NCBI RefSeq assembly: GCF_039544265.1
Contig: NZ_BAABLI010000008.1
Span: forward strand, 434,001 to 498,000
Length of the DNA: 64,000 nucleotides
Direction of reading: 5' to 3'
From: Corallincola platygyrae
GTDB lineage: Bacteria; Pseudomonadota; Gammaproteobacteria; Enterobacterales; Neiellaceae
This document shows, one piece after another, positions 24,566-34,229 of the stretch (the first letter of the stretch is position 1; every line of letters begins with the position of its first letter). The position numbers were made by a program, and so were the translations under genes. The notes below the pieces were generated by a model. The model was not told where the DNA came from, made no database searches, and saw nothing but the letters and a program-made list of their open reading frames with translations.

Positions 24566-27500
24566 ATGAACAGCCTGTTTAGGACGGCTAGAAGCGTTTA
24601 TCTGGTTACCGCCTTTTTTATCCTACTTGTTGCCATCGTCGTATGGCGGTTAACCGAACATAGCGTTGCTATGTCGAAGCAGCAGCAGGCTGCCTCGTTG
24701 CAGACAGTACTCAGGATCACCCATCAGGGGCTGTTGTCCTGGCATGACCAGCAGATCAACACGCTTACTGCATTAATCAACAATCCCATTTACCTGCCAT
24801 TGGCAAACCAACTGCGTTTGCTGCCCAAAGACGCCAGCTTGATCTCTGTTTCTCCGGCTCACACCACGTTACATATGCAGGTGATGCCGATGTTGCGGGA
24901 GATGAACTTCAGTGGATATGAACTGGTTGATGCCAACGGTATCGTCATCTCAAGTAACGATGAGGCCAGAGTAACCCAGGCCAGCGGCCTGCTTGAGCAA
25001 GGCCCGTTATTCAGGCGTTTAATGCAGGGAAATACGGTTATCAGTGAGCCTTTACCTGCACCAAACAGGCCATCACACACCAATATTATCGTTGCCGCAC
25101 CGCTGTTTGATAACGCAGACAATGTGATTGCTGCATTATTGATTGAGCAGGATGCTGAGATCAGTCTTGGCAAGATCCTCAAGCGTGGTCGACAGGGCGA
25201 ATCTGGCGAAGCTTATGCGTTTACCCGAGAGGGGTTAATGCTGACCAGCAGTCGCTTTGAACCGCAATTGCGTAGTTTGGGATTATTGGAAGCGGACCAA
25301 CGTGCCAATCTCAACCTGATGTTGACCGATCCCGGCTATCGATTAACACCACAGCAAAAAGCAAGGAACAACGCCTCGCAGCCCCTTACCTCTATGGTTA
25401 AACAAGCGGTGAAGTATGGCAGTGGTTTTGATGTTGATGGTTATCGTGACTATCGCGGTGAGTTGGTGACTGGTGCCTGGCTATGGGATGACGAGTTAGG
25501 TTTTGGTATCGCAGTAGAGATGGATGTGAATGAAGCTTATGCACAATCACGCCAAGGGGTTATCTCTTCGATAGGTTGGACCGTTCTACTTGCCATTGGC
25601 ACCCTAACCTTTGCCATTGTTATGGTGCGTTTTCGCAGGCGGATGCAGAAGCAGGACCACCTGCTAACCGAGTTAATTAATCGCGCCCCAGTTCAGTTGT
25701 CGATAAAGGATCTGGACGGTCGTTATTTGATGGTGAACGATGCGCTGGCAAGTCGTTTTGCGGTGGACAAGAAGTCCCTGGTCGGTGCCAAAGTTGAAGA
25801 CTACATGCCTCACCCCGAAGCTCGCAGTATCAGAATGCACGATACCGAGGTACTTGAAACTGCCGAAGTAAAACTGTTTGAAGAGACGTTTGATATGGGG
25901 GGGCAGAGGGAAGTTCTGCGTACCGTGCGTTTCCCACTGTTTGACCTCGATGGAAAGGTTGAAGCCCTGTGCGCCGTTGCCGTTGATGTCACCGAGCAAG
26001 TGATGCTGCGGGAGGAGTTACATCAACTGAATGAAGAGTTAGAGCGGCGCGTGGCAGAACGTTCGCTTGAGGCGATCCAGGCTAATCAGGCGAAGAGTGA
26101 ATTTGTCGCTAATATGAGCCATGAAATCAGGACGCCAATGAATGCTGTTCTCGGCATGGTTCAATTGCTTTACAACACACCGCTGACATCGCAACAGAAA
26201 GATTATGTCGACAAAGCTCAGCTCAGTGCTAAGGCGTTGTTGCAAATCATCAACGATATTCTCGACTTCTCGAAGATTGAAGCGGGCAAATTGGCTCTGG
26301 AGAAGATCGAGTTTCAACTGGACAAAATTCTGGATCAGGCAATCAGCTTAACCGCCCATAGACTAGTAGGGAAAGAGGTTGAGTTGATGCTGGATGTGGA
26401 CGAAGTGGTGCCCAAATACCTGCTGGGCGATCCTCTGCGTTTAACCCAGGTTCTTACCAATCTGCTGAGCAATGCGACCAAGTTTACCACCCAAGGGGAA
26501 ATTACACTTCGCGTAAGAGGCGTACAGGTTGGAAAACACAACGCCAATCTGGTGTTTGAGGTTCACGATACGGGTATAGGAATAGAATCAGAGCGTCTTG
26601 AAACCTTGTTCTCGCCGTTCGAGCAGGCGGATGGTTCAACTACGCGGGAATTCGGTGGCACCGGACTTGGCCTATCTATTTGCAAGCGGCTGGTTGAGCT
26701 GATGGGCGGACAGATCACCGTGACCAGTGAAGTGGGTGAGGGCACCTGTTTTCGCTTTACTCTGTCTATGCCAACCGCAGAGCAGAGCAGTGTCACTAAA
26801 GCGTCTAGTGCCTTGAAGGGCAAGCTGGCTCTTGTTGTCGACGATAGCGCCGGAGCCCGGGGCATCTATGCCAATATGCTGCAGAGTTTTGGTATGGAGG
26901 TATTTGAAGCCAGAGACGGTGAAGCTGCGCTGACCGAGGTTGTCCGAAGGGCGCAGTCGGGGACGCCTTATCAGCTATTGTTGGTGGACTGGAAAATGCC
27001 GCGTATGGATGGGCTTCAGTTGCTTGACCAACTGCTAGCCATGCAGAAAGACAATCCAGTGTTTGCCATGCCGCAGGTGCTGATGATGACCGCGTTTGGT
27101 TACGAAGACGAATTCGCCCGTCAGGTGCACCCGCTCTCCAGTAAAACGCTGTACAAACCCTTTACTCCCTCAGCGCTGTTCGATCAGCTATGTGACATGT
27201 TCGACTTAAAACCGGTTCAAGATGCTGGCAAGTCGATGCAGATGATAGATCTTACCCAACGTCGGATATTGCTGGTTGAGGATAACCCGATTAATCAGCA
27301 AGTAGCTTCAGAACTGTTGGCCAGTCGTGGCGCGGATGTTGATGTCGCCAGTAATGGTCGTCAAGCGATTGCGATGACCCAAAACGGTGATTATGAGTTG
27401 ATTCTGATGGATATTCAGATGCCAGAGATGGATGGTCTTGAAGCAACTCAGAATCTACGTGAGCTGGGCAGTGAACTGCCTATCATTGCGATGACAGCCC

Positions 27501-28234
27501 ATGCCATGAACGAGGATAAGGAAAAGAGTCTTGCGGCAGGGATGAATGATCATATCAATAAACCAATTGATCCAGAGTTGATGTTCAGTGTGATCAAACG
27601 CTGGTTACCAGAGCAGCGGCAGCCTTCAGGCGAACAGGAAAGCCTGTTCGACAGTACATTTGCGTTGGGGCAGTGTTCAGGTAATGAAACTCTTCTGGGT
27701 AATGCGTTGCGTAGCTTTGTTGGTGAAGCGGCAAAATCGATGGAAGCGATTGCAGGGTTCCACAAGGCGAAGGAGCTGGAACTGCTCGCTCAGACACTGC
27801 ACAAACTCCGTGGTAGTGCATCCAACCTGGGAATGGTGAAGCTGGTTGAAGGCACTCGACTTGGCGAGAGTCTGTGTAGCGAAGGTAAGCCAAGTCATGA
27901 ATATGAGGGCTGGGTCACCGACTTCCGTTTACTGTTTCAACAGACTATCCAATCAGTTAAAAAGTACTTGGAGCAACATCAGGATTCCTCTATTCGTGTT
28001 GTGCCAGTGCCAAGAGATACCCTGCTTGATCGCCTTGAAGGACTCAGAACGCGGATCCAGCAAGGCGAGTATATTGATGATCAGGAGATCGCCAGATTAA
28101 AGGCCAGCTTCCGAGCTGGGGAAGATAGTGCATTGTTCGAGCGCTTGAGTAGAAGCCTGTTTTCGCTGGATCAGGAAGCCGCACTGGGTTATCTAGAACA
28201 GCTGTTAGAACTGTTGCGCGCCCGCTATAGATAA
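24566..28234 (+). CDS. Hybrid sensor histidine kinase (Cache sensor, PAS, two receivers, HPt)
   Basis: 1222 residues. N-terminal helix (about 10-28), a large periplasmic double-Cache-like sensor (about 35-335), a second helix (about 336-355), a PAS domain (about 363-485; LINRAPVQLSIKDLDGRYLM), HisKA with NMSHEIRTPMNAVLGM (His519), HATPase (VHDTGIGIES, GGTGLGLSICKRL), receiver 1 (Asp about 808, LLVDWKMPRMDG), receiver 2 (Asp949, LILMDIQMPEMDG) and HPt (LHKLRGSASNLGM, His1079). All relay residues are present. It is the first gene of a four-gene signalling block; the next gene begins at its stop codon (1-nt overlap). Confidence 0.92.
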   Translation: MNSLFRTARSVYLVTAFFILLVAIVVWRLTEHSVAMSKQQQAASLQTVLRITHQGLLSWHDQQINTLTALINNPIYLPLANQLRLLPKDASLISVSPAHTTLHMQVMPMLREMNFSGYELVDANGIVISSNDEARVTQASGLLEQGPLFRRLMQGNTVISEPLPAPNRPSHTNIIVAAPLFDNADNVIAALLIEQDAEISLGKILKRGRQGESGEAYAFTREGLMLTSSRFEPQLRSLGLLEADQRANLNLMLTDPGYRLTPQQKARNNASQPLTSMVKQAVKYGSGFDVDGYRDYRGELVTGAWLWDDELGFGIAVEMDVNEAYAQSRQGVISSIGWTVLLAIGTLTFAIVMVRFRRRMQKQDHLLTELINRAPVQLSIKDLDGRYLMVNDALASRFAVDKKSLVGAKVEDYMPHPEARSIRMHDTEVLETAEVKLFEETFDMGGQREVLRTVRFPLFDLDGKVEALCAVAVDVTEQVMLREELHQLNEELERRVAERSLEAIQANQAKSEFVANMSHEIRTPMNAVLGMVQLLYNTPLTSQQKDYVDKAQLSAKALLQIINDILDFSKIEAGKLALEKIEFQLDKILDQAISLTAHRLVGKEVELMLDVDEVVPKYLLGDPLRLTQVLTNLLSNATKFTTQGEITLRVRGVQVGKHNANLVFEVHDTGIGIESERLETLFSPFEQADGSTTREFGGTGLGLSICKRLVELMGGQITVTSEVGEGTCFRFTLSMPTAEQSSVTKASSALKGKLALVVDDSAGARGIYANMLQSFGMEVFEARDGEAALTEVVRRAQSGTPYQLLLVDWKMPRMDGLQLLDQLLAMQKDNPVFAMPQVLMMTAFGYEDEFARQVHPLSSKTLYKPFTPSALFDQLCDMFDLKPVQDAGKSMQMIDLTQRRILLVEDNPINQQVASELLASRGADVDVASNGRQAIAMTQNGDYELILMDIQMPEMDGLEATQNLRELGSELPIIAMTAHAMNEDKEKSLAAGMNDHINKPIDPELMFSVIKRWLPEQRQPSGEQESLFDSTFALGQCSGNETLLGNALRSFVGEAAKSMEAIAGFHKAKELELLAQTLHKLRGSASNLGMVKLVEGTRLGESLCSEGKPSHEYEGWVTDFRLLFQQTIQSVKKYLEQHQDSSIRVVPVPRDTLLDRLEGLRTRIQQGEYIDDQEIARLKASFRAGEDSALFERLSRSLFSLDQEAALGYLEQLLELLRARYR

Positions 28235-29940
28235 TGAAGGTCAACATGCGTACGCAACTGAATGTAGTCACTGTTGCTCCTGCCACCACGCAGGGATGGG
28301 ATCTGCTGCTAAACAGCACTGATTACGCGCTCACGCGTTTAACCAGTGAAGAGCAGTTGGACAAATTACCTTCAGCCACCCATTTGGTGCTGGTTGATCA
28401 AAGCTTGCTTTCAGCCACCTTGCTCCAGTCTTGTCAAAATGCTGGCCATCAAGTCGTGGTCATCACAGAGGTTGTTGAACCCGCTCAACAGACTCAGTGG
28501 CTGGCGGAAGGGGTGAAAGATATTCTGGTATTGCCCTTGTCTGCAGCCCTAATCAAAGAGCGGATCTCGCAGCTGGCTGCCAATTTGGATGCCACGTCAG
28601 CGGGTATCGACCCCCTGACTAAACTGCCGAACCGTCATCAACTGAGTAAACACCTGGAGCAGCAGATAGCCTCTGCCAGTGGTGCGAAGCAAAGTTTCGC
28701 TGTGATGTTTGTCGATTTGGAGCATTTTAAAGAGGTTAATGATCTACACGGCCACCAATTTGGTGATCAACTGCTTCGGCAGGTGACTGAACAGATGAAA
28801 CATGAAGTCGAGTCACCCAATCTGCTTTGTCGCTACGGTGGTGATGAGTTTGCCGTTGTGCTTGCGCCGGGTGATAGCTCAGAACTCCAGGCACGCCAGT
28901 TGGCGATTCGTTTAATCAGCTTGCTAGAGCAGCCTTTTGAAATAGAAGGGCGGCGTATTTCGTTAGGTGCCAGTGTAGGTATCAGCCTCTATCCAGAGCA
29001 TGGTGAGTGTGCTTCCTCGTTGTTGGATTGTGCAGATGTCGCCATGTTTGAAGCCAAGAGCCGTGGTGTCGGTGATGTCATGCTCTACGCAAGTTTTATG
29101 GCCGAAGGTGCCAGTTATCGTGAAACCTTGGAGCGTCGCCTACCTGGGGCTTTGGAGCGTCAGGAGCTGGTCATGTATTACCAGCCAGTATTTGATCTCC
29201 TCGGCACTCGGGTTGTCAGTGCCGAGGCACTGCTTCGCTGGGAGGAGCCCGAGTTTGGGTTGATTCCACCAGGTGACTTTTTGTCTGTGGTTGAATCCGC
29301 AGGGGTCAGTGAAGCTCTCGGCGAATACATCCTGGCTCAGGTCTGTCAGACGTTGAAACAATGGCAGGACGCAGGTATCCAGCTGTCGATCGCGGTAAAC
29401 CTATCCACCTTCCAATTAGATGCCGCAGATTTCCTCAACCGTATTCATGCGGTGGTTGAATCACATGGTGTTGATTTCCATCAGTTGCAGTTTGAGATCA
29501 CTGAATCGATGCTGTTTACCGGCACGGTTAGAAAGCTGGAGCAGCTGTCATCGCTGGCTAGAGCCGGTGCAGAGATCATTCTCGATGATTTTGGTTATGG
29601 GCTTTCTAACTTCAGCAACTTGGTTAAATCACCGTTGTCAGCGATCAAGATCGATCGGCGCTTTGTTGCTGCTGCAACAGAGGACCAGTCAACTCAGACC
29701 TTGATCCGCAGTTTGATATCCTTGGCTCATTCACTGCAAAAGCGCGTCGTGGCAGAAGGGGTTGAAACGATGGCACAGCGGGATCTACTGTTGTCCATGG
29801 GGTGTGAGCAGGGACAGGGGTTCCAGTTTGCCCATCCGATGCCGGGAGAACTATTTATAGATTGGTTCCACCAGGATAGCGAGCTTGCCATCGCCACACA
29901 ACCTGCACAGCAGGCACCTCCAGAGTTTGAGGAGAACTAA
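28234..29940 (+). CDS. GGDEF-EAL protein with degenerate N-terminal receiver
   Basis: 568 residues with no membrane segment. Residues 8-115 have a receiver-like pattern (HLVLVDQSLLS, VVVITEV, EGVKDILVLPLS) without the usual acidic cluster, so probably a pseudo-receiver. The GGDEF domain has DPLTKLPNRHQL, VDLEHFKEVND and RYGGDEF (200-206). The EAL domain has SAEALLRWEEPE, ITESMLF and VVAEGVET, but the DDFGTGYSS motif reads DDFGYGLSN. The acidic metal ligands are kept, so activity is possible but not certain. Overlap with the kinase upstream and a 5-nt gap to the kinase downstream place it in one operon, as c-di-GMP output of these relays. Confidence 0.9.
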   Translation: MKVNMRTQLNVVTVAPATTQGWDLLLNSTDYALTRLTSEEQLDKLPSATHLVLVDQSLLSATLLQSCQNAGHQVVVITEVVEPAQQTQWLAEGVKDILVLPLSAALIKERISQLAANLDATSAGIDPLTKLPNRHQLSKHLEQQIASASGAKQSFAVMFVDLEHFKEVNDLHGHQFGDQLLRQVTEQMKHEVESPNLLCRYGGDEFAVVLAPGDSSELQARQLAIRLISLLEQPFEIEGRRISLGASVGISLYPEHGECASSLLDCADVAMFEAKSRGVGDVMLYASFMAEGASYRETLERRLPGALERQELVMYYQPVFDLLGTRVVSAEALLRWEEPEFGLIPPGDFLSVVESAGVSEALGEYILAQVCQTLKQWQDAGIQLSIAVNLSTFQLDAADFLNRIHAVVESHGVDFHQLQFEITESMLFTGTVRKLEQLSSLARAGAEIILDDFGYGLSNFSNLVKSPLSAIKIDRRFVAAATEDQSTQTLIRSLISLAHSLQKRVVAEGVETMAQRDLLLSMGCEQGQGFQFAHPMPGELFIDWFHQDSELAIATQPAQQAPPEFEEN

Positions 29941-29945
29941 TCGCG

Positions 29946-32900
29946 TTGAAGCAGGGGATCCTCAAGCGATATTCGAGAGCAATTAGGCTGGCCTATGTCG
30001 GCGTATTGCTTGTGGCCCTCTGCGCTTCCCTTGTGCTTTATCAACTGCACAGTGATGAGGCCCTGCAAAGACACAACCAAGGCATCGATGATTACGCTGA
30101 GTACGTAGATAAACTACTCGGCAGCAGTGCTCGTGCAATGGGCGGCCTGAATCAGTTTGCTACCGACCATTTGAGTCAGCCGCTTCGGATAAACCAGCCC
30201 TATCTGCTCAGTCATTTTGAATCCAATTCCCTAGAGCAGTACTACGAAGAGATTACCGATTCCAATTATCGCCGCGTATCCGGTGTCCACTTTGGTCGAA
30301 TCATTGGTCGAGGCACTCTCTACGACCGTGGAGAGTGGTTCTTTCGTGAGTTGATGATGGTGGCAGACTTGGATACAGGTTTGCTGATGCTTGAGATGTC
30401 TGTGCCTCAAGTCGGCGCCATGTACTACTGCTCGCAAAGCGGCTTCGTCAATATGTTTCCCTGGACCGCAGAGTATGCGCCGGTAGCTAAGGAGTTACTG
30501 GCCAATGTCGAGGCCTGCGCTACCGAGCCCTCACAATGGTCATCGCCCATGGTGTCCAAGGTGTTGCAGCAATTAGTGGTCACTCTGTCTGAGTCGGTTT
30601 CGGTTGGTGAAGAGCGCCAGGGCCGGGTAGTTATGGAGCTGCCTTTAGCCTTGTTAACCGAGTATCTCAATGAACAAAAGGCACTACCAGGCAGTGCGAT
30701 GTTGGTGGACCCTGATGGTAAAGTTCTGGCCCATGAAAAGCTGGTAAAGCAGAACGAGCTTACCATTTATGACTGGCAGATCGGCCTGCCGGAAGCGCTG
30801 CGCGACTTCTCGCTTGAACAGCTAAAAGAGCTCCGTAGCGGCAGTGTGATTCGTGGTTATCATGTAAAAACTTCGCTGTTACCCAATGCTCCCTGGTTGC
30901 TGGTTTATGTGACACCAGAAGAACAACTACTGGGGCCGCTTAGAATCGAGTTTGCACTCAATCTTTTCCTGCTGTTTGCAGGTCTTTCGGTGCTGGTATC
31001 GATTACCAATCATCTTTCAAAACTGACCTTCGTTCAGCCTGCGACCGAATTGCTTTATCACATTGAAGCCTGCTCTGAAGGCAACATTCGTAAAGATTAC
31101 CCATCCCCAAAGGGGTGGAATGCCTGGTATGAGCTGGTCAGCGAAACTTTCTCCCAAAAACGCGCGTTATTGCGGGCGCTGGAGGAGCAGAATCTGCACT
31201 TGGACAATCAGGTTGCTGAACGCACCAGAGAGTTGAGAGAGCGCAGTGAACAGCGGGAAAAAGAGTTCAGTCTGCTGCGGTCATTGCTCGACTCTATTCC
31301 CGATCTCATCTATTTCAAAGATGAGCAGGGGCGTTATCTTGGGTCTAATAAAGCCTATGAGCGGGCGCTCGGAATGGAGGGCAATGAGCTGATTGGTGAG
31401 CTTGGACCGCAGTTGGAACCTGTGTCGGGTGACGACACTAAAGAAGATGCGCGGGTATATCGCCGCCGAGAACAGGTTTCGAAACGTGATTGGTATCGAC
31501 TGGCTGATGGTACTGAAGCTCTACTCGATACGTTGCGCACCCCATTTTTTGATCGCAATGGCGATTTTTTGGGACTGATCTGTATTGGACGAGACGCAAC
31601 ATCTCAATATCAAGCGGAGCAGAAGCTGCATCAAAGTGAGCGTCGATTCAGAACCGCACTGGAAGCGGTGGCTGATGGTTTGTGGGATTTCAGGCCAGAT
31701 CAGCCCGCACTGTTTGCAAGCGATCGATTCTGGACCATGCTGGGCTATGAGCCTGGCGAACTGTCATTTACGCGAGATGCCTGGCATTCCCTGGTTGCAG
31801 AATCTCATCGAGAAAAATTTGAATCAGAGCTGAACGCGTATCTCAACAAAGTCTCTGTATCAGAACCTAGGGGTTTTGATATGGAGTATGAGCTGAACTG
31901 CAAAAGCGGCAAACGTCTTTGGGTTCGAATTCGCGGTAGCGTGGTTGAGTGGGACGAGCGTGGTAAACCCCTGCGTATGATGGGGACTCACAGTGATATT
32001 TCACAGCGCAAACAGTTTGAGCAGGTGCTCCTCAAAGCGAAGCAGGAAGCAGAGTTGGCCAGCCGCTACAAGAGTGAATTTCTTGCCAATATGAGCCATG
32101 AGATCCGCACGCCGATGAATGCGATCCTTGGCATGTTGCGATTGGGGTTGAAGACGCGGCCCGAAGCTCCCCTCGTCACGTATCTGGAAAAAGCACGTGG
32201 CGCGGCCGATGGTCTGTTGGGCATCATCAATGACATTCTCGATTTCTCAAAAATTGAAGCGGGCAGAATGGATCTTGAGCAGATCCAATTTGATCTCGAA
32301 GAGGTGGTTGAGCTTGCCATCAGCCATATCGCTATCCGTGCTGAACAGAAACAGATAAGCCTGGTTGTTGAAATGGCGGACGAGTTGCCGACCATACTGG
32401 TAGGGGACCCCCTGCGACTGGGCCAAGTCATGAATAACCTGCTCAGCAATGCCGTGAAATTCACCGATGAAGGCGAGATCAGAATTGCACTGAGCTATGA
32501 AACTGAGGGGACCGATCAGATTCGATTGCATGTTGTTGTCAGTGACACCGGAATGGGTATCGACAGCGGCGCACAAAAACATCTGTTTGAGGCATTTCAG
32601 CAGGCTGATGGCTCTATGACTCGTCGCTTTGGTGGCACTGGGCTTGGACTCTCCATCTGTCGCCAGTTGGTAGAACTGATGGGAGGAAGTATCCAGGTTG
32701 AGAGTGAGCCTGGTGAAGGCAGCAGATTTATGTTCGATCTTATCGCCAAACAGCCCGATAGCGCTCTTCAACCGCAACAGCCTCTACCTTACAAAAAAGC
32801 CTTGTTGTGGTTGGAAAAGAGAGATGAGCAAAAAGAGTTGGCAGAAGCTTTGAAACGTATAGGCATGTCGACTCAGACTGTGATGGGCAAGCAGAGTTTG

Positions 32901-34229
32901 ATCGACGGGTTACGAGAAAGCGACGACAGCGCATTGCTGTTTGTTGATGAGGCCCGCCTGGGCGACCCTGTGTTGACCAAGATATTAAGCAAAGAATCTC
33001 ATTGGCGGTTGATGGTGGTTGGTGGCGTGGCCCAACACCATTTGCCGGATGCGCTTAAAGGCCAGGCAGACTGGTTACTCAGGCCCATACTTCCTGGCAG
33101 GCTAAGACGAACACTCATGCGCCTGCATCGAGACTCTGCCAGTGAGCAACCGCTCACAGAGCAGCTTTCATCGATGAAGGACAAACGAGTTCTTCTGGTC
33201 GAAGACAACCAACTGAACCAAGAGGTGGCACTTAGCCTGCTGGGCGAATATCCGGTTGAAATTGAAGTGGTCGATAATGGCGCTAAAGCGGTGACTATGG
33301 TGCAGCAGAAGAGTTTTGACTTGGTATTGATGGATATTCAGATGCCGGTCATGGATGGACTTACCGCGACCGAAACGATACGCACCCTGCCGGGTATGGC
33401 TGAATTGCCAGTTATTGCGATGACCGCACATGCTATGGCTGGAGATCGTGAGCGCAGTATTCATGCCGGCATGAATGACCATATCACCAAACCGATCACG
33501 CCTGAATCCATCGAACAAGTACTAAAGAGGTGGTTGGCAAAGGATGAGCATATTGAGGCCTCGCCCTCTGTTGAGCGAACCTCAGAAAACGAAACAAACC
33601 GATCAGATGTAGACAGCAATCTTGTGCTGGATCACAGCTTCGGTTTACGGCAGTTCAGTGGCAGGCGATCAGGTTATCATAGCGCCTTGGCACAGTTTGA
33701 ATCACGCTACACTAATCAGAGTCAGGCGTTAAATGAGATGCTTGTTGGAGGGAAGGGCGAGCAGCTGAAGAACGAGATTCATACCCTCAAAGGGGTGGCC
33801 GGTAACCTAGGGGCGCATGCTCTGTCGCAGGCCTGTGTAGAATGGGAACAGCATCCTGAAGATAGCAATAGCCTGGTCAAGGTCGAGCAAGCCTTAAAAC
33901 AGGCATTGTTGCAGGTAAGTACGTTACTCACTGAGCAACGAAGTATCGACAGAGCCCCTGTTCAATCGGAATATGAATCGGTCCTGACACCTGAGTTAGT
34001 GATAGCAAAGCTGGATGAGATGATCACCGCCTTAAGTGCGAGTGATTACGTTGATGAAGCAACTGTAGATGATATTCGCCCACTTCTGGTGGAAGAAAAA
34101 GGCCAACTAATGCTGAAAGGGTTAGTTCGAGCGTTGAGCGAATTTGATTCTGAAAAGGCATTGGAACAAGCGCAGTTTTTAAAAGCGCATGTGGAAATGC
34201 TCAATGAAAAAGAAGGGCCTGTACGGTGA
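29946..34229 (+). CDS. Large hybrid sensor histidine kinase (two PAS, pseudo-receiver, receiver, HPt)
   Basis: 1427 residues starting from TTG at 29946, with GAGGAG about 10 nt upstream. Helix (about 13-31), a periplasmic sensor (about 35-330), helix (about 333-352), a linker and coiled coil, PAS 1 (LLDSIPDLIYFKDEQG), PAS 2 (LEAVADGLWDFRP), HisKA NMSHEIRTPMNAILGM (His718), HATPase (VVSDTGMGIDS, GGTGLGLSICRQL), a degenerate receiver (about 945-1060) without a canonical Asp environment, an intact receiver (Asp1130, LVLMDIQMPVMDG), and HPt (IHTLKGVAGNLGA, His1279) with a further C-terminal helical extension. Its stop overlaps the start of the REC-GGDEF gene, its likely phosphoryl acceptor. Confidence 0.92.
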   Translation: MKQGILKRYSRAIRLAYVGVLLVALCASLVLYQLHSDEALQRHNQGIDDYAEYVDKLLGSSARAMGGLNQFATDHLSQPLRINQPYLLSHFESNSLEQYYEEITDSNYRRVSGVHFGRIIGRGTLYDRGEWFFRELMMVADLDTGLLMLEMSVPQVGAMYYCSQSGFVNMFPWTAEYAPVAKELLANVEACATEPSQWSSPMVSKVLQQLVVTLSESVSVGEERQGRVVMELPLALLTEYLNEQKALPGSAMLVDPDGKVLAHEKLVKQNELTIYDWQIGLPEALRDFSLEQLKELRSGSVIRGYHVKTSLLPNAPWLLVYVTPEEQLLGPLRIEFALNLFLLFAGLSVLVSITNHLSKLTFVQPATELLYHIEACSEGNIRKDYPSPKGWNAWYELVSETFSQKRALLRALEEQNLHLDNQVAERTRELRERSEQREKEFSLLRSLLDSIPDLIYFKDEQGRYLGSNKAYERALGMEGNELIGELGPQLEPVSGDDTKEDARVYRRREQVSKRDWYRLADGTEALLDTLRTPFFDRNGDFLGLICIGRDATSQYQAEQKLHQSERRFRTALEAVADGLWDFRPDQPALFASDRFWTMLGYEPGELSFTRDAWHSLVAESHREKFESELNAYLNKVSVSEPRGFDMEYELNCKSGKRLWVRIRGSVVEWDERGKPLRMMGTHSDISQRKQFEQVLLKAKQEAELASRYKSEFLANMSHEIRTPMNAILGMLRLGLKTRPEAPLVTYLEKARGAADGLLGIINDILDFSKIEAGRMDLEQIQFDLEEVVELAISHIAIRAEQKQISLVVEMADELPTILVGDPLRLGQVMNNLLSNAVKFTDEGEIRIALSYETEGTDQIRLHVVVSDTGMGIDSGAQKHLFEAFQQADGSMTRRFGGTGLGLSICRQLVELMGGSIQVESEPGEGSRFMFDLIAKQPDSALQPQQPLPYKKALLWLEKRDEQKELAEALKRIGMSTQTVMGKQSLIDGLRESDDSALLFVDEARLGDPVLTKILSKESHWRLMVVGGVAQHHLPDALKGQADWLLRPILPGRLRRTLMRLHRDSASEQPLTEQLSSMKDKRVLLVEDNQLNQEVALSLLGEYPVEIEVVDNGAKAVTMVQQKSFDLVLMDIQMPVMDGLTATETIRTLPGMAELPVIAMTAHAMAGDRERSIHAGMNDHITKPITPESIEQVLKRWLAKDEHIEASPSVERTSENETNRSDVDSNLVLDHSFGLRQFSGRRSGYHSALAQFESRYTNQSQALNEMLVGGKGEQLKNEIHTLKGVAGNLGAHALSQACVEWEQHPEDSNSLVKVEQALKQALLQVSTLLTEQRSIDRAPVQSEYESVLTPELVIAKLDEMITALSASDYVDEATVDDIRPLLVEEKGQLMLKGLVRALSEFDSEKALEQAQFLKAHVEMLNEKEGPVR

